Of a stretch of 20,257 nucleotides of DNA, positions 6,819 to 15,136 are shown piece after piece (position 1 is the first letter of the stretch; each line of letters opens with the position of its first letter). The notes under the pieces were generated by a model. It was given only the letters and a program-made list of their open reading frames with translations. It made no database searches and was not told the DNA's origin. The DNA lies in the NCBI GenBank assembly GCA_013214975.1, contig JABSPR010000180.1, forward strand, positions 1-20,257. The letters run 5' to 3'. The DNA is from Flavobacteriales bacterium (GTDB taxonomy: Bacteria; Bacteroidota; Bacteroidia; DT-38). Position numbers and translations under genes: made by a program.

Positions 6819-7082
6819 TTATAATTGTACCAACCTAAGGTCTAGTTCCACTCGGATTAAATTTAACTCAAGATTAGAGCACTTATTTAACTCCCCTACT
6901 AATAATTCTTCTTGCTTTTTCATCCTATTTATAGATGCATTGTCCATCCCTAAGAGATGTAGGCTGTCAATGAATTCACTATCATCTAACTTTTTTAATA
7001 GTGCTTTAGCTATTTTTTGAATTTCTTCAAGACTTACTTTGCCATCGTTAAAATTTTGAGTCGTTGGTACATTTTTCAGCAT
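6819..7082 (-). CDS. Small protein of unknown function
   Basis: An 87-residue frame that I do not recognise. The protein is largely helical by composition, highly charged, with one Cys and no signal peptide or membrane segment: an N-terminal NFNDGKVSLEEIQKIAKALLKKLDD helix, a LHLLGMDNASINRMKKQEELL middle, and a Leu/Glu-rich end. The DGK-SLEEIQKIAKAL stretch only superficially recalls an EF-hand-like segment. It is upstream of the nitroreductase gene on the same strand with a 35-base gap, consistent with co-transcription. It is likely real because it has a sensible composition and no other gene covers the interval, but no known family supports it. Confidence 0.5.
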   Translation of the reverse strand: MLKNVPTTQNFNDGKVSLEEIQKIAKALLKKLDDSEFIDSLHLLGMDNASINRMKKQEELLVGELNKCSNLELNLIRVELDLRLVQL

Positions 7083-7923
7083 AAGGAAATTTAATTTTTA
7101 GTGACAATCTTATTCTGTGAATCAATAGCGCTCATCGTATCAATATTCATTTGTAGTGTCGGATATTTGAATTCGATGGCAACTTATATAAAAAGAAATT
7201 GAATGGCAATACAGCTATTTATTGCAATTATCTTTATTGCACGGAGAGTGTGATGTGGTGGTCGATTCAGGAATAAAATAACTTGTTATCTACTTATTAA
7301 CAATGAGTTACATCAGTATTTATTGTAAAGAGTAATTGTTACTTATCAAATTTATGTTGTCTTAGATAGTCGTGGTTCTTGTTATTTACATGAAGTACAC
7401 ATAATAAATATTACTTAGATGTAATGTAATAGGGTGTTGTTCTTGATATTTTGAATCAATTAGAAAATTATAGAGCCTCTAGTAGAGGTGTTCTTACCTG
7501 GATGGATAAAAATGGGCGCTTTGTAGATTTTGTTTATTTACAATTGCTTTATAGCGTATTAATTAATGATTATTGTCACTAACGAATCGTTTTTATTTAT
7601 GATTAGTTAATTATCCGATAGGTTAGTTTATTTCTTAATACTTGTTATAAGTCTTATAAACAAAGGCTTATGTGGTAAAAGTGGTAAGTTATAATGGTTT
7701 TTAGAATTGAATGAGTATAAATATTACAGAAGTGTAATAATAAGTATAATATAATGATTGAATAGTGAAAAATGGGGACTAAAATAAGCAGTATAAAGAC
7801 ATATAATTTCTTTCATAGTCCGGAAATGAACTATAGAATAATAATAATGGATTTAAGCGATAGCGGTATAATTAGACACAACAACACTAATAGGTTAAAC
7901 AGATAATAAATATATATAAAGCG
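7083..7923. other. 841-base AT-rich region without an intact gene
   Basis: No convincing gene on either strand. It holds two copies of a dyad ATTAC-N6-GTAAT (7410-7425 and 7723-7738), an 11-base inverted repeat TTAGTGACAAT (7098-7108) / ATTGTCACTAA (7572-7582), and a CCTCT-AGT-AGAGG hairpin (7476-7488). A short plus-strand frame open from 7433 to 7582 without ATG at its start (TTG at 7451) reads MNQLENYRASSRGVLTW and onwards; it may be a gene fragment. No clean TAnnTTTG promoter was seen before the receiver gene at 7924. The region looks like decayed coding DNA or a long regulatory region. Confidence 0.6.
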
Positions 7924-8253
7924 ATGAAATCTCAAACACAAATAGGACAACTTAAAGAAGCAATGGTCATAGATCAAAATGCTAGAACAAAGGCCAATAA
8001 TGTGAAGCATTTATCAGGATCTAAATTTGTAGGGAAAATTTCGGTGAAAAGCGATCCCATTGATGCCTTGGACTATTTAGCTGAGCAAAGTAGAAATGGT
8101 AATATACTCCCTAGTTATGTAATAGCCAGTCTGGGTGCTGTTGGTGATGGAGTCGAGTTTCTGAAAGCATTTAATGCCATTAATTCGAATATGAATAACC
8201 GCTCTACTCTTATTAGATTAAAGCTATTATTCAGGTCTAGTAAAATTTACTAG
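7924..8253 (+). pseudogene. Degenerate response-regulator receiver (truncated)
   Basis: A 109-residue frame that follows a CheY-like receiver for about 90 residues and then ends early. Aligned by pattern: AMVIDQN (13-19) is the first strand with its acidic pair reduced to D17-Q18; DALDYLAEQSRNGNILPSYVIASLGAVGDGVEFL (47-80) corresponds to the phosphoacceptor region, where the Asp is replaced by Ser69; the strands carrying the conserved Thr/Ser and Lys are absent. The stop at 8251-8253 is in the same frame as the second receiver that starts about 25 bases later, so an internal deletion may have removed its C-terminal part. It cannot be phosphorylated normally. It could still be an expressed inactive receiver, but truncation argues for decay. 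Confidence 0.65.
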
Positions 8254-8277
8254 GCAGCGCTAATCAAGCGGGCATTG

Positions 8278-8755
8278 TTGAATGAGATTCTTTTGATAGA
8301 AGACAATGAGACTACAAATTATTTAAATTCAAAGCTTATTGAAAAAATGAATATAGCTCACAATATCACTATTAAGAATAATGGTATGGAAGCAAGAGTT
8401 AGCAGAGCAAAATGAAACGGCACCGGATTTAATATTTTTATATATTAATATGCCTGTAATGAATGGTGTGGACTTTATAGAGAAGTTAAATCAGGAGCAG
8501 GTTGATGGCTCTTCGGTAGTATTACTCACCACCACTATTAAGCCTGAGCAGATTAACCGCTGTTTGAATCTTGGTGCTAAGTTGTATCTAAACAAAGTTT
8601 TAAATAGAGACAAAGTAAACCTTGCCGTAAAACTAGTTAGGAGGTTTAAAAAGGAAGGTTTTTCTAAAGCGAAAAATAGTAATGCAGGTGAAGGAAAATC
8701 TGGTCTTTTTGGAGCAGATTTAAATCGCAAACCGAAACGAGCCTTTAAGCAATAA
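8278..8755 (+). pseudogene. Response-regulator receiver with frameshift and lost Asp
   Basis: The first part, read from TTG at 8278, gives NEILLIEDNETTNYLNSKL and on to IKNNGMEA, a normal receiver start with its acidic pair. Around 8392-8396 the frame must change by one base (an extra A in GCAAGAG), after which ELAEQNETAPDLIFLYINMPVMNGVDFIEKL continues the same domain to 8755. The phosphoacceptor Asp of the usual LDxNMPxMNG motif is Tyr here (TAT at 8441-8443, one change from GAT). VVLLTTT and GAKLYLNKVL keep the Thr and Lys positions but lose the Pro after Lys. A 33-residue basic tail follows. Two independent lesions make this a probable pseudogene, next to another broken receiver. Confidence 0.72.
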
Positions 8756-8760
8756 ATAAT

Positions 8761-9672
8761 TTAGTTGTCCCAAAGATCAGTAGGGTAAACCTTATTACCA
8801 ATTAGTTTATTTATGGAATCGATGGCAAGTTGTTTGTCTTCCTTATAAGTTACCCCAAACCATGTTTCTTCCGTTGGTAACACTTCCACTTTTGCTTGAC
8901 CAGATTCAATTAGATCGGTTACAATATTAGGAATGTAATATTCTGCAGTAGGATTAGTCTTATTCTCTTCCATAAAGTTTCTCAAACCTTTTTCGATATG
9001 ATCAAAAATACTAGGGTGAAACCCCCAATAGTTCATTGATACAAATGAATTACCATCAACGGAACCAGTTTCTTCTTCTCCAATTCCATAAGTTAATGTA
9101 CCATCTTGGTCAGCTATCTTTGTTCTTTCAATAACCTCAATAAGGTGTTTGTTTTCATCCACGCTGCATACACCTCTATTTACAGTTCCATGTTCAGATA
9201 ATGTATTTTTTAATATGTATCCAACAGAAGAATAAAGATTTTTGCTGCATTCGTTGTTTAAGAAACCGGCAAGGATCTTATATGAACCAGGACCATAAAA
9301 ATCGTCGGCATTAATTACAGCAAAAGGTTCGTTAATGTCGTCTTTAGCTACTAAAACAGCATGTGAAGTACCCCACGGTTTTGTTCTTTCTCCAAGATCA
9401 ATTCCTTCCATTTCTACATTTACCTCTTGAAACACATACCGTACATCAATCATGGTTGTGAATCTGTCGAAGATTCTTTTAAAGTCGTCATAGAATTCTT
9501 TCCGGATAACAAATACAATTTTTCCAAATCCAGATTGTATCGCGTCGTAAATAGAATATTCAATAATCGGTTCACCGTTTGGTCCAATACCATCAATTTG
9601 TTTAAGTCCTCCATATCTACTGCCCATTCCTGCAGCCAGAATTAATAAAGTTGGTTTCGCTCCCATTCTCAT
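8761..9672 (-). CDS. Sugar-phosphate nucleotidyltransferase family protein
   Basis: A 303-residue protein with the nucleotidyltransferase fold that makes NDP-sugars or CDP-alcohols. Seen: the nucleotide-binding signature LLILAAGMGSRYGGLKQI at residues 9-26, GPNGEPIIEYSIYDAIQSGF next, FAVINADDFYG with the metal-binding acidic residues (near 118-126), and ETWFGVTYKEDK near the C-terminus. Closest in pattern to uncharacterised UTP-glucose-1-phosphate-uridylyltransferase-like proteins common in Bacteroidota; the sugar and nucleotide are not determined. Start is ATG at 9672, directly after a TAG; ATG at 9666 (third codon) is equally possible. Its leader contains a two-part hairpin at 9684-9721. 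It follows the symporter gene by 148 bases and ends five bases from the receiver pseudogene, which converges on it. Confidence 0.85.
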   Translation of the reverse strand: MRMGAKPTLLILAAGMGSRYGGLKQIDGIGPNGEPIIEYSIYDAIQSGFGKIVFVIRKEFYDDFKRIFDRFTTMIDVRYVFQEVNVEMEGIDLGERTKPWGTSHAVLVAKDDINEPFAVINADDFYGPGSYKILAGFLNNECSKNLYSSVGYILKNTLSEHGTVNRGVCSVDENKHLIEVIERTKIADQDGTLTYGIGEEETGSVDGNSFVSMNYWGFHPSIFDHIEKGLRNFMEENKTNPTAEYYIPNIVTDLIESGQAKVEVLPTEETWFGVTYKEDKQLAIDSINKLIGNKVYPTDLWDN

Positions 9673-9683
9673 CTAGTTTTTTT

Positions 9684-9721
9684 TCACGTTCTCATCAGCA
9701 ATATGACTGATGTCACCGTGA
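9684..9721 (-). promoter_or_regulatory. Two-part hairpin in the nucleotidyltransferase leader
   Basis: TCACG (9684-9688) pairs with CGTGA (9717-9721) and CATCAG (9693-9698) pairs with CTGATG (9707-9712), separated by a symmetric four-by-four internal loop and closed by an eight-base loop. It ends 12 bases before the ATG at 9672, so it would lie across or beside the ribosome landing site. On the minus strand an A-run, not a U-run, follows, so it is not a terminator. Confidence 0.5.
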
Positions 9722-9750
9722 GTAAAGTTAATAATATAGCAATACGATAT

Positions 9751-9791
9751 TCAGAACAACTAATACGTTGAAGTGAATGTTATTGTTCTGA
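9751..9791 (-). repeat. Hairpin after the symporter gene
   Basis: TCAGAACAA (9751-9759) pairs perfectly with TTGTTCTGA (9783-9791), then TAA/TTA continues past one bulged base, leaving a 16-base loop. It begins 30 bases after the symporter stop codon. No U-run follows on the minus strand, so it could be a weak or factor-assisted terminator or an mRNA-end stabiliser. Confidence 0.6.
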
Positions 9792-9820
9792 TTAGATCTC
9801 TTCTCACAAATTTTTATTTT

Positions 9821-11893
9821 TCATCTTCTGTTTTTAGCAACGGTTTGTCGAATGGAGTACCAAGTTAGGCCACCACCAATTATTGCCATTGCTAGAGTTA
9901 ACTTAAATTTTCCCTCATTACCAAGTAGTATATATCCTGTTGAAAATAATACACCATAAACCATACAGCTTGATGAAACCCAACCTATCAATTGCCAAAG
10001 GATTGGTTGTTGTTCTGTGTTTTCAGCTTCAGCGCGAACAGGGCCCCATGATCCAGGTGGTGTTACTTTATTGTAAAATGTCAACAGGTGCTTTCGATCT
10101 ACAGGAGATGTTAAGTAGGTTGTTACAAGCCAAGCAATGGTTGTAAATCCGACTGTGACAAGGAAAGTACCTTTGTTAGCGATAAATACATTACTCCCAT
10201 CGGCAAGTTCAAAAGATGGTTCAATAAAAATCTTGCAAATAAAATAGGCAAATGCTGGAGCAATTGTCGCTGTAATTTCTGACCAAGCATTTATCCTCCA
10301 CCAGAGCCATCTCAAGATTAGAACCAATCCTAATCCAGCTCCAAATTCCATTATTAATTCCCAAATTCCAGAAATAGATTCTACAATAAAGCTGATGCAA
10401 AATCCAACTATCATAATGAGTACACTAAAAATTCGTCCCCATTTTACATAATCTCTTTGTGCTATTTCTTCACTTTCATATTCGGAGGAAGGCTTAATAA
10501 ATCGCGAAAAAAGGTCATTAACTAAAAAGCTGGATCCCCAATTTACTTGCGTGGAAATGGTACTCATGTAAGCAGCTAAAAATGCCGCCAATAGTAATCC
10601 AATTAATCCTGTTGGGAGATAATCTTTCATTGCAAAAACATAACCTAGACGCGGAGCGAAGGCAAAGTCCATGTTCTGTCTGAATTTAGGATCTTCTTCA
10701 AATCTTTTTGATAGAGATGGATAAAGGACTTCCATGTCTTTAGACACTAAACGTTTTGAGTTTCCAACTCCAGCTTCTAAAATTGCCTTCTTTTCTTCAT
10801 TCGCCCACATTTCCGTTACCTCAGGATAAAGGTTAATTGCCTTCACTTTTTGGTCGTCCGAATTGATCGCCTCATGAAAAAACTGCGCTTTTATTATTGT
10901 GGAATCATTTGGGAAATTAATCTGTGGCGAATAAAGGAATACCGCACATATAGCAACGATTATCCAAGGCCACGGACGCAAACAAAAATGACAGACTTGA
11001 AAAAGCAATGTGGCCTTAAATGAGTGTTCTTCATCCTTGGTACTTAACATACGTTGTGCGACGTAACCTCCGCCTCCCGGTTCTCCACCTGGGTACCATG
11101 ATGCCCACCATTGTATACACATAAAAGCTAAAAATCCACCAATGGTTAATGAGTAACCCACAAAGCTGTTTGTGGCTTCTTTTTCAGGAGCTGCTTGAGA
11201 TGGTAAAAGAGAGAAAAAGTCATCACCCATTATGGTTTTCATTTCTTCAATACTTCCTACTTCTGGTGAATTAACTACATAAAATGCTAGGACAACGCAA
11301 CCAATTATTGCGACTGTAAATTGAATAACATCTGTAATTGCTACTCCTAATAATCCAGATAAGGCAGAATAAAAGGAAGCTACTAGCATCAATAAACCGG
11401 TGTAGCAAATAGCTTCGATCTGACTTATCTCGAAGAATACCATAATGATGGTGGCCATGGCAATGTTTACCCAGGCGATAATCATGCAATTCATCACTAC
11501 GCCTAAATAGATAGATTTAAAGCCTCTTAAAAACGCAGCCGTTTTCCCTGAATATCGAAATTCGATTAACTCTAATTCCGTAACAACTCCTGATCTACGC
11601 CAAAGTCGTGAGAATAAAAATGTGGTTAATAGGCCTCCGGTAACCATATTCCACCACAACCAATTACCAGAAATGCCTTTGGTTGCCGTAATTTCTGTTA
11701 CGGCAAGGGGAGTGTCGGCGGCAAATGTTGTGGCCACCATAGATAGTCCGGCTATATACCAAGGAAGATTTCTCCCGCCTAGAAAAAAGTCGGCCACACT
11801 ACCGCTGGCTTTCTTTTGATAACGAAGCCCTATCCAAAGAAAGAGAAGCATAAAGCCAGCTACTATGGCCCAGTCAATCCATTGCAAATTCAT
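9821..11893 (-). CDS. Sodium:solute symporter family (SSS) transporter
   Basis: A 690-residue inner-membrane carrier of the SSS family, which couples sodium entry to uptake of sugars, amino acids, vitamins or similar solutes. Seen: about 13-14 hydrophobic segments; the family start WIDWAIVAGFMLLFLWIGL, then ADFFLGGRNLPWYIAGLSMVATTFAADTPL, which contains the sodium/substrate-site region after the first helix; and LAAFLAAYMSTISTQVNWGSSFLVNDL, the signature around the second sodium site. It is longer than the usual 500-600 residues because of a hydrophilic loop of about 100 residues (roughly 330-420) and a C-terminal pair of helices. The solute is unknown; the nucleotidyltransferase gene downstream hints at a sugar, which is only contextual. 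The start ATG is unambiguous. Confidence 0.92.
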   Translation of the reverse strand: MNLQWIDWAIVAGFMLLFLWIGLRYQKKASGSVADFFLGGRNLPWYIAGLSMVATTFAADTPLAVTEITATKGISGNWLWWNMVTGGLLTTFLFSRLWRRSGVVTELELIEFRYSGKTAAFLRGFKSIYLGVVMNCMIIAWVNIAMATIIMVFFEISQIEAICYTGLLMLVASFYSALSGLLGVAITDVIQFTVAIIGCVVLAFYVVNSPEVGSIEEMKTIMGDDFFSLLPSQAAPEKEATNSFVGYSLTIGGFLAFMCIQWWASWYPGGEPGGGGYVAQRMLSTKDEEHSFKATLLFQVCHFCLRPWPWIIVAICAVFLYSPQINFPNDSTIIKAQFFHEAINSDDQKVKAINLYPEVTEMWANEEKKAILEAGVGNSKRLVSKDMEVLYPSLSKRFEEDPKFRQNMDFAFAPRLGYVFAMKDYLPTGLIGLLLAAFLAAYMSTISTQVNWGSSFLVNDLFSRFIKPSSEYESEEIAQRDYVKWGRIFSVLIMIVGFCISFIVESISGIWELIMEFGAGLGLVLILRWLWWRINAWSEITATIAPAFAYFICKIFIEPSFELADGSNVFIANKGTFLVTVGFTTIAWLVTTYLTSPVDRKHLLTFYNKVTPPGSWGPVRAEAENTEQQPILWQLIGWVSSSCMVYGVLFSTGYILLGNEGKFKLTLAMAIIGGGLTWYSIRQTVAKNRR

Positions 11894-11964
11894 AGAACGA
11901 AAATAGGAAGATATTAATCTGTTAATGGAAGATTAATCTAGAGTTCTTGACACACGTTTGTTCA

Positions 11965-12474
11965 CTACCAACCTCTATAAGATGGAGGTTTAATATTGTT
12001 TAATCGAAGGTAGATTAGAAGCTGTGCGCGATGGTGAGTTATATGATCATTAATAAGCACAAACATTTTACGCTTAGATTTTTCTCCTGCGAAGAAATCT
12101 ACTTTCTCGTTTAAATGAGATTCATTGAATGCTTTAGTTATTTTTAAAACATAATCGAATGCTATAGATAGTTCATCTTTGATTTGCTGTTTGTTCATTT
12201 TTTTGAGACTAGAACCTTCAATCTCTTTTTGTTCTTTGGAGAGGTATGAGCTACTTAGCCACAGCATGTTTTCGATGAGGTGTTCAAATTGTTTTCGAAC
12301 CGTTCTTATCTCTTCTGTTGCTTTATAATCCAATTTACCTTCTGGGAATAGTTCCAATACTTCCAGGGAGTAATCTTTCGAGTTAGAGATCTTTTCTTCA
12401 AACTCCTCTAGAAATGATTGTGACCAACAATTCAAAGAAAAAAGCAAAAGAATTATTGTAGATAGTTGTTTTAT
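11965..12474 (-). CDS. DinB-like exported protein with non-canonical start
   Basis: A DinB/YfiT-like four-helix protein. The C-terminal part DHITHHRAQLLIYLRLNNIKPPSYRGW carries two of the usual metal-binding His positions, and FEHLIENM (mid-protein) supplies another. No ATG or GTG begins the frame. Reading upstream gives KQLSTIILLLFSLNCWSQS, a clean signal peptide whose natural first codon is ATA at 12474-12472, overlapping the stop of the TonB receptor gene by one base (TAATA, where TAATG would be expected). Starting at the later TTG (12447) would cut off the basic n-region. I therefore mark the start at ATA, giving 169 residues, with moderate confidence. Tight coupling suggests co-expression with the receptor. 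The role of exported DinB-like proteins is unclear. Confidence 0.75.
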   Translation of the reverse strand: MKQLSTIILLLFSLNCWSQSFLEEFEEKISNSKDYSLEVLELFPEGKLDYKATEEIRTVRKQFEHLIENMLWLSSSYLSKEQKEIEGSSLKKMNKQQIKDELSIAFDYVLKITKAFNESHLNEKVDFFAGEKSKRKMFVLINDHITHHRAQLLIYLRLNNIKPPSYRGW

Positions 12475-14858
12475 TAGAAGACCAGCTTGTACAATACTAC
12501 TGGTAAAAATCCTCTTTGGTAAACAGTTGTTATACGCTGATTTCTTACGTTATATCCATATTCAAATACGTTTTTCTGATTGGTTAAATTTTGTAAATCA
12601 ATAGCAATTGCGTGTGAAAGTCTTTCTTTATTTATCTGAAATGTTATTTTAAAATCACTTCTGAAATATGGGTTGTGTCTTTGAGTGTATGCTTGATCTA
12701 AGTATTCGATTTGACGAGAATTATCTATAGAAGCTTCAATATCAATAGGCGTGTATCTTTTTCCGCCGGCATAAGTCATTCTTATATTGAACGATAGGCT
12801 GGATTTGTTTTTAAAGGTAAATTCTTTTCCGGCTAGTCCGTTTAATACATATGTGCCATTAAAAGCAGTATTCCTTTCAACCTTATCAAATCCTTTATAT
12901 TTTGATTCAAACAAAGAGTAAGTAACTAGATAGTATAAACCATTGCTCAAGAACTTCTCTAGTGTGAGTTCTAGGCCGTAATTTTTACCTGTTCCACTAT
13001 TTACATAACCGGTCCCTGATGGAAGTGCAAATCCAGCACCTTCGTTAACCATAGATCTTGTTGGATTATTTGGATCTACAGGTATGTTGTATAAATGTTG
13101 ATAATACAATTCTGTTTTAAGACGTACATTTTTCCCAATAAAATAATCGTGACTTATAACAGCGTGTATAGCCTTTGTAAAATCTAAAGATTTATTGGGA
13201 AGCGAAACTTCATTCGTAGAATCGTTGGCTAGCTCGTTAAAGTAAATCGGAATGGGTTGGTTTTGGCTGTGCATAGCACATCCTAAACCCAACGTATGTT
13301 TTTTATTTGCTCTTATTTTTAGGCCAAGCCTTGGTTCTAGGGCATTTGCTTTGGAAAGCATAAAGTGTTGAGAATGGAGTCCTGAATTAAGAGTAATCTT
13401 ATTGCTGAATTTGTGTTGCCAGGATATATAACTCTGGAGTAGAAATCCATTCCCCTTATTATTGGCAATTATTCTATAGTAATCTACCATTCCAAGTATA
13501 GGATCAACGTAATGAACATATGCGCTGTCCTTAATATCTAGTATGTATTGATCTCCAATTATCCCTGTTGTAAGGGTATTCTTTGCATTAAATTTTTTAT
13601 TGATTTTGTAATTGATGGAGTATTTAGTTTGAGATCGATCGAACCCATATAGGTTAACCCTTTCATCTTGAAGAGATAAAGTATCCACTTTGCCTTTTGT
13701 TCCAGTGTTTGAGGCAGCCAATACTAATTTTGAGAACGTGCTTTTATTGAAGAAATAGGTATGTGATAGTCCAACAACACCAGTGTTTGAAGCAAAGACT
13801 GTATTCTCGTTGTTGTCTGCATAAAGGTTTGTTGTATCAATTTCCGCGCTTGGCTTAAATTCGATGTTGCTTGTTCCTCCTAAACCCCAAAGTGTAAATC
13901 TTCCGGCTTTTTTAGTAGGTACATTTACTTTGAATGTGATGTCTTGATATTCAGGAACGGCCGAACCGACTCCTAGATCGATGCCTACATAATCGAATAG
14001 TTGCAGAGTAGAATAGCGAAGATTGAAAATATAAGAGGCTTTTCCTCCCTTCTTGAAAGGGCCTTCTCCTCCAAACTCCAGTCCGTTGAATCCCATCTGC
14101 ACAACATATTCTCGTTTGTCTCTATTGCCATTTCTCATTTCTAAATCGAATACGCCAGAAGTTGCGTTACCATAATCAGCGCTCCATGCACTAGTCATGA
14201 AATCAGAATTTGAGAGGTTATTAATATTCAACATGCTTACAGCTCCACCAGTATTTCCAAGGGTCGAAAAATGGTTTGGGCTAGGAATATCGATTCCCTC
14301 CATTCTCCATAAAACACCTAAAGGCGAGTTGCCTCGAATAATGATGTCATTTTTGTCGTCACTTCCAGATGCAACACCAGCGAAGTTTTGCGCCATTCGA
14401 GCGGGGTCTTGTAGTGAACCTGCATATCTACCGGCCTCTTCAACCGAAAATGTTCGAGTACTTACTGTGGCAAGTTTGTTTTTAGTTTCTCGCTTATCTA
14501 TATCTGCTTTTATAACTACTTCATTGAGAGAATTAACTTCTTCAACTAATTGAACATTAATATTGAACTCTTTTCCAGAAACTAGTAATAGGTTAGAGAG
14601 AACAATTTTTTCATACCCAATAAAACTCGCTTCTATTGTAGTTCTTCCTACATCAACATTATCAATTCTAAAATACCCATCAATATCAGTTACCGTTCCT
14701 ATAAGAGGATCGGAAGCTGAAATAATTACCTGTACTCCTGGAATAGGATAATGAGACTGTTTATCTATTACTGTTCCTGTAATTGATTGTGTAAGTTGTC
14801 CAAAGCTGTTTAGCGCTAGGAATGATACAAGTAGAAGTGAAATGAGATGCCTTATCAT
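12474..14858 (-). CDS. TonB-dependent outer-membrane receptor
   Basis: A 794-residue receptor that imports a ligand across the outer membrane using TonB energy. Seen: a signal peptide (MIRHLISLLLVSFLALNSFG), a carboxypeptidase-regulatory-like beta-sandwich from about 25 to 110 (ITGTVIDKQSHYPIPGVQVII, GTVTDIDGYFRIDNV), a plug domain at about 125-240 (VSTRTFSVEEAGRYAGSLQDPARMAQNFAGV, NDIIIRGNSPLGVLWRMEGIDIP), and a beta-barrel ending in Phe (VVLYKLVF), the normal end of outer-membrane barrels. It is not a SusC: shorter, with no SusD partner. The ligand is unknown. The DinB-like gene overlaps its stop codon. It is divergent from asnB across a 278-base gap. Confidence 0.93.
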   Translation of the reverse strand: MIRHLISLLLVSFLALNSFGQLTQSITGTVIDKQSHYPIPGVQVIISASDPLIGTVTDIDGYFRIDNVDVGRTTIEASFIGYEKIVLSNLLLVSGKEFNINVQLVEEVNSLNEVVIKADIDKRETKNKLATVSTRTFSVEEAGRYAGSLQDPARMAQNFAGVASGSDDKNDIIIRGNSPLGVLWRMEGIDIPSPNHFSTLGNTGGAVSMLNINNLSNSDFMTSAWSADYGNATSGVFDLEMRNGNRDKREYVVQMGFNGLEFGGEGPFKKGGKASYIFNLRYSTLQLFDYVGIDLGVGSAVPEYQDITFKVNVPTKKAGRFTLWGLGGTSNIEFKPSAEIDTTNLYADNNENTVFASNTGVVGLSHTYFFNKSTFSKLVLAASNTGTKGKVDTLSLQDERVNLYGFDRSQTKYSINYKINKKFNAKNTLTTGIIGDQYILDIKDSAYVHYVDPILGMVDYYRIIANNKGNGFLLQSYISWQHKFSNKITLNSGLHSQHFMLSKANALEPRLGLKIRANKKHTLGLGCAMHSQNQPIPIYFNELANDSTNEVSLPNKSLDFTKAIHAVISHDYFIGKNVRLKTELYYQHLYNIPVDPNNPTRSMVNEGAGFALPSGTGYVNSGTGKNYGLELTLEKFLSNGLYYLVTYSLFESKYKGFDKVERNTAFNGTYVLNGLAGKEFTFKNKSSLSFNIRMTYAGGKRYTPIDIEASIDNSRQIEYLDQAYTQRHNPYFRSDFKITFQINKERLSHAIAIDLQNLTNQKNVFEYGYNVRNQRITTVYQRGFLPVVLYKLVF

Positions 14859-15136
14859 AGATTGGATTTTACGCCATTAATACTCTAAAATAACGATAAA
14901 TAAGGTACGATTAAATAGGTGTTTTTTAAGTCTCATAATTGCAAATAGTTAAGATTGCATTCTTTCAGAAGAGGTAGCTTTATAACACGCTGTAACGAAA
15001 TATATCTAATTAATAACCAGAAAAATGTCTGTTGATGATAACACTCTTGTTATGGAATTTTATTAGTATTTTTGCTACCCTTTTTTTAAGGGGTAAAGTA
15101 GCGTCAATAGGCGTTTTAATTAAATAAAAGATTATT
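14859..15136. promoter_or_regulatory. Divergent promoter region, receptor and asnB
   Basis: For asnB, TATTTTTG at 15067-15074 is an exact TAnnTTTG box with TTG at 15047-15049 (17-base spacing). Immediately downstream TACCCTT (15076-15082) can pair with AAGGGGTA (15088-15095), one bulged G, forming a hairpin at the very 5' end of the asnB transcript. For the receptor gene only a one-mismatch box TATTTTAG is seen on the minus strand, so its promoter is uncertain. Confidence 0.5.

Noticed and set aside
7083..8755. Region considered as a toxin-antitoxin or defence locus
   Set aside because: The only recognisable proteins are receiver domains; no toxin, nuclease, NTPase or membrane effector pattern is present.
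8381..8755. Second receiver as an intact gene starting at the ATG at 8381
   Set aside because: Starting there drops the first strand and acidic pair, which are present in the other frame just upstream, so a frameshifted gene is the better reading.
12474..14858. TonB receptor as a SusC-type polysaccharide importer
   Set aside because: It is about 200 residues shorter than SusC proteins and no SusD-like lipoprotein gene is adjacent.
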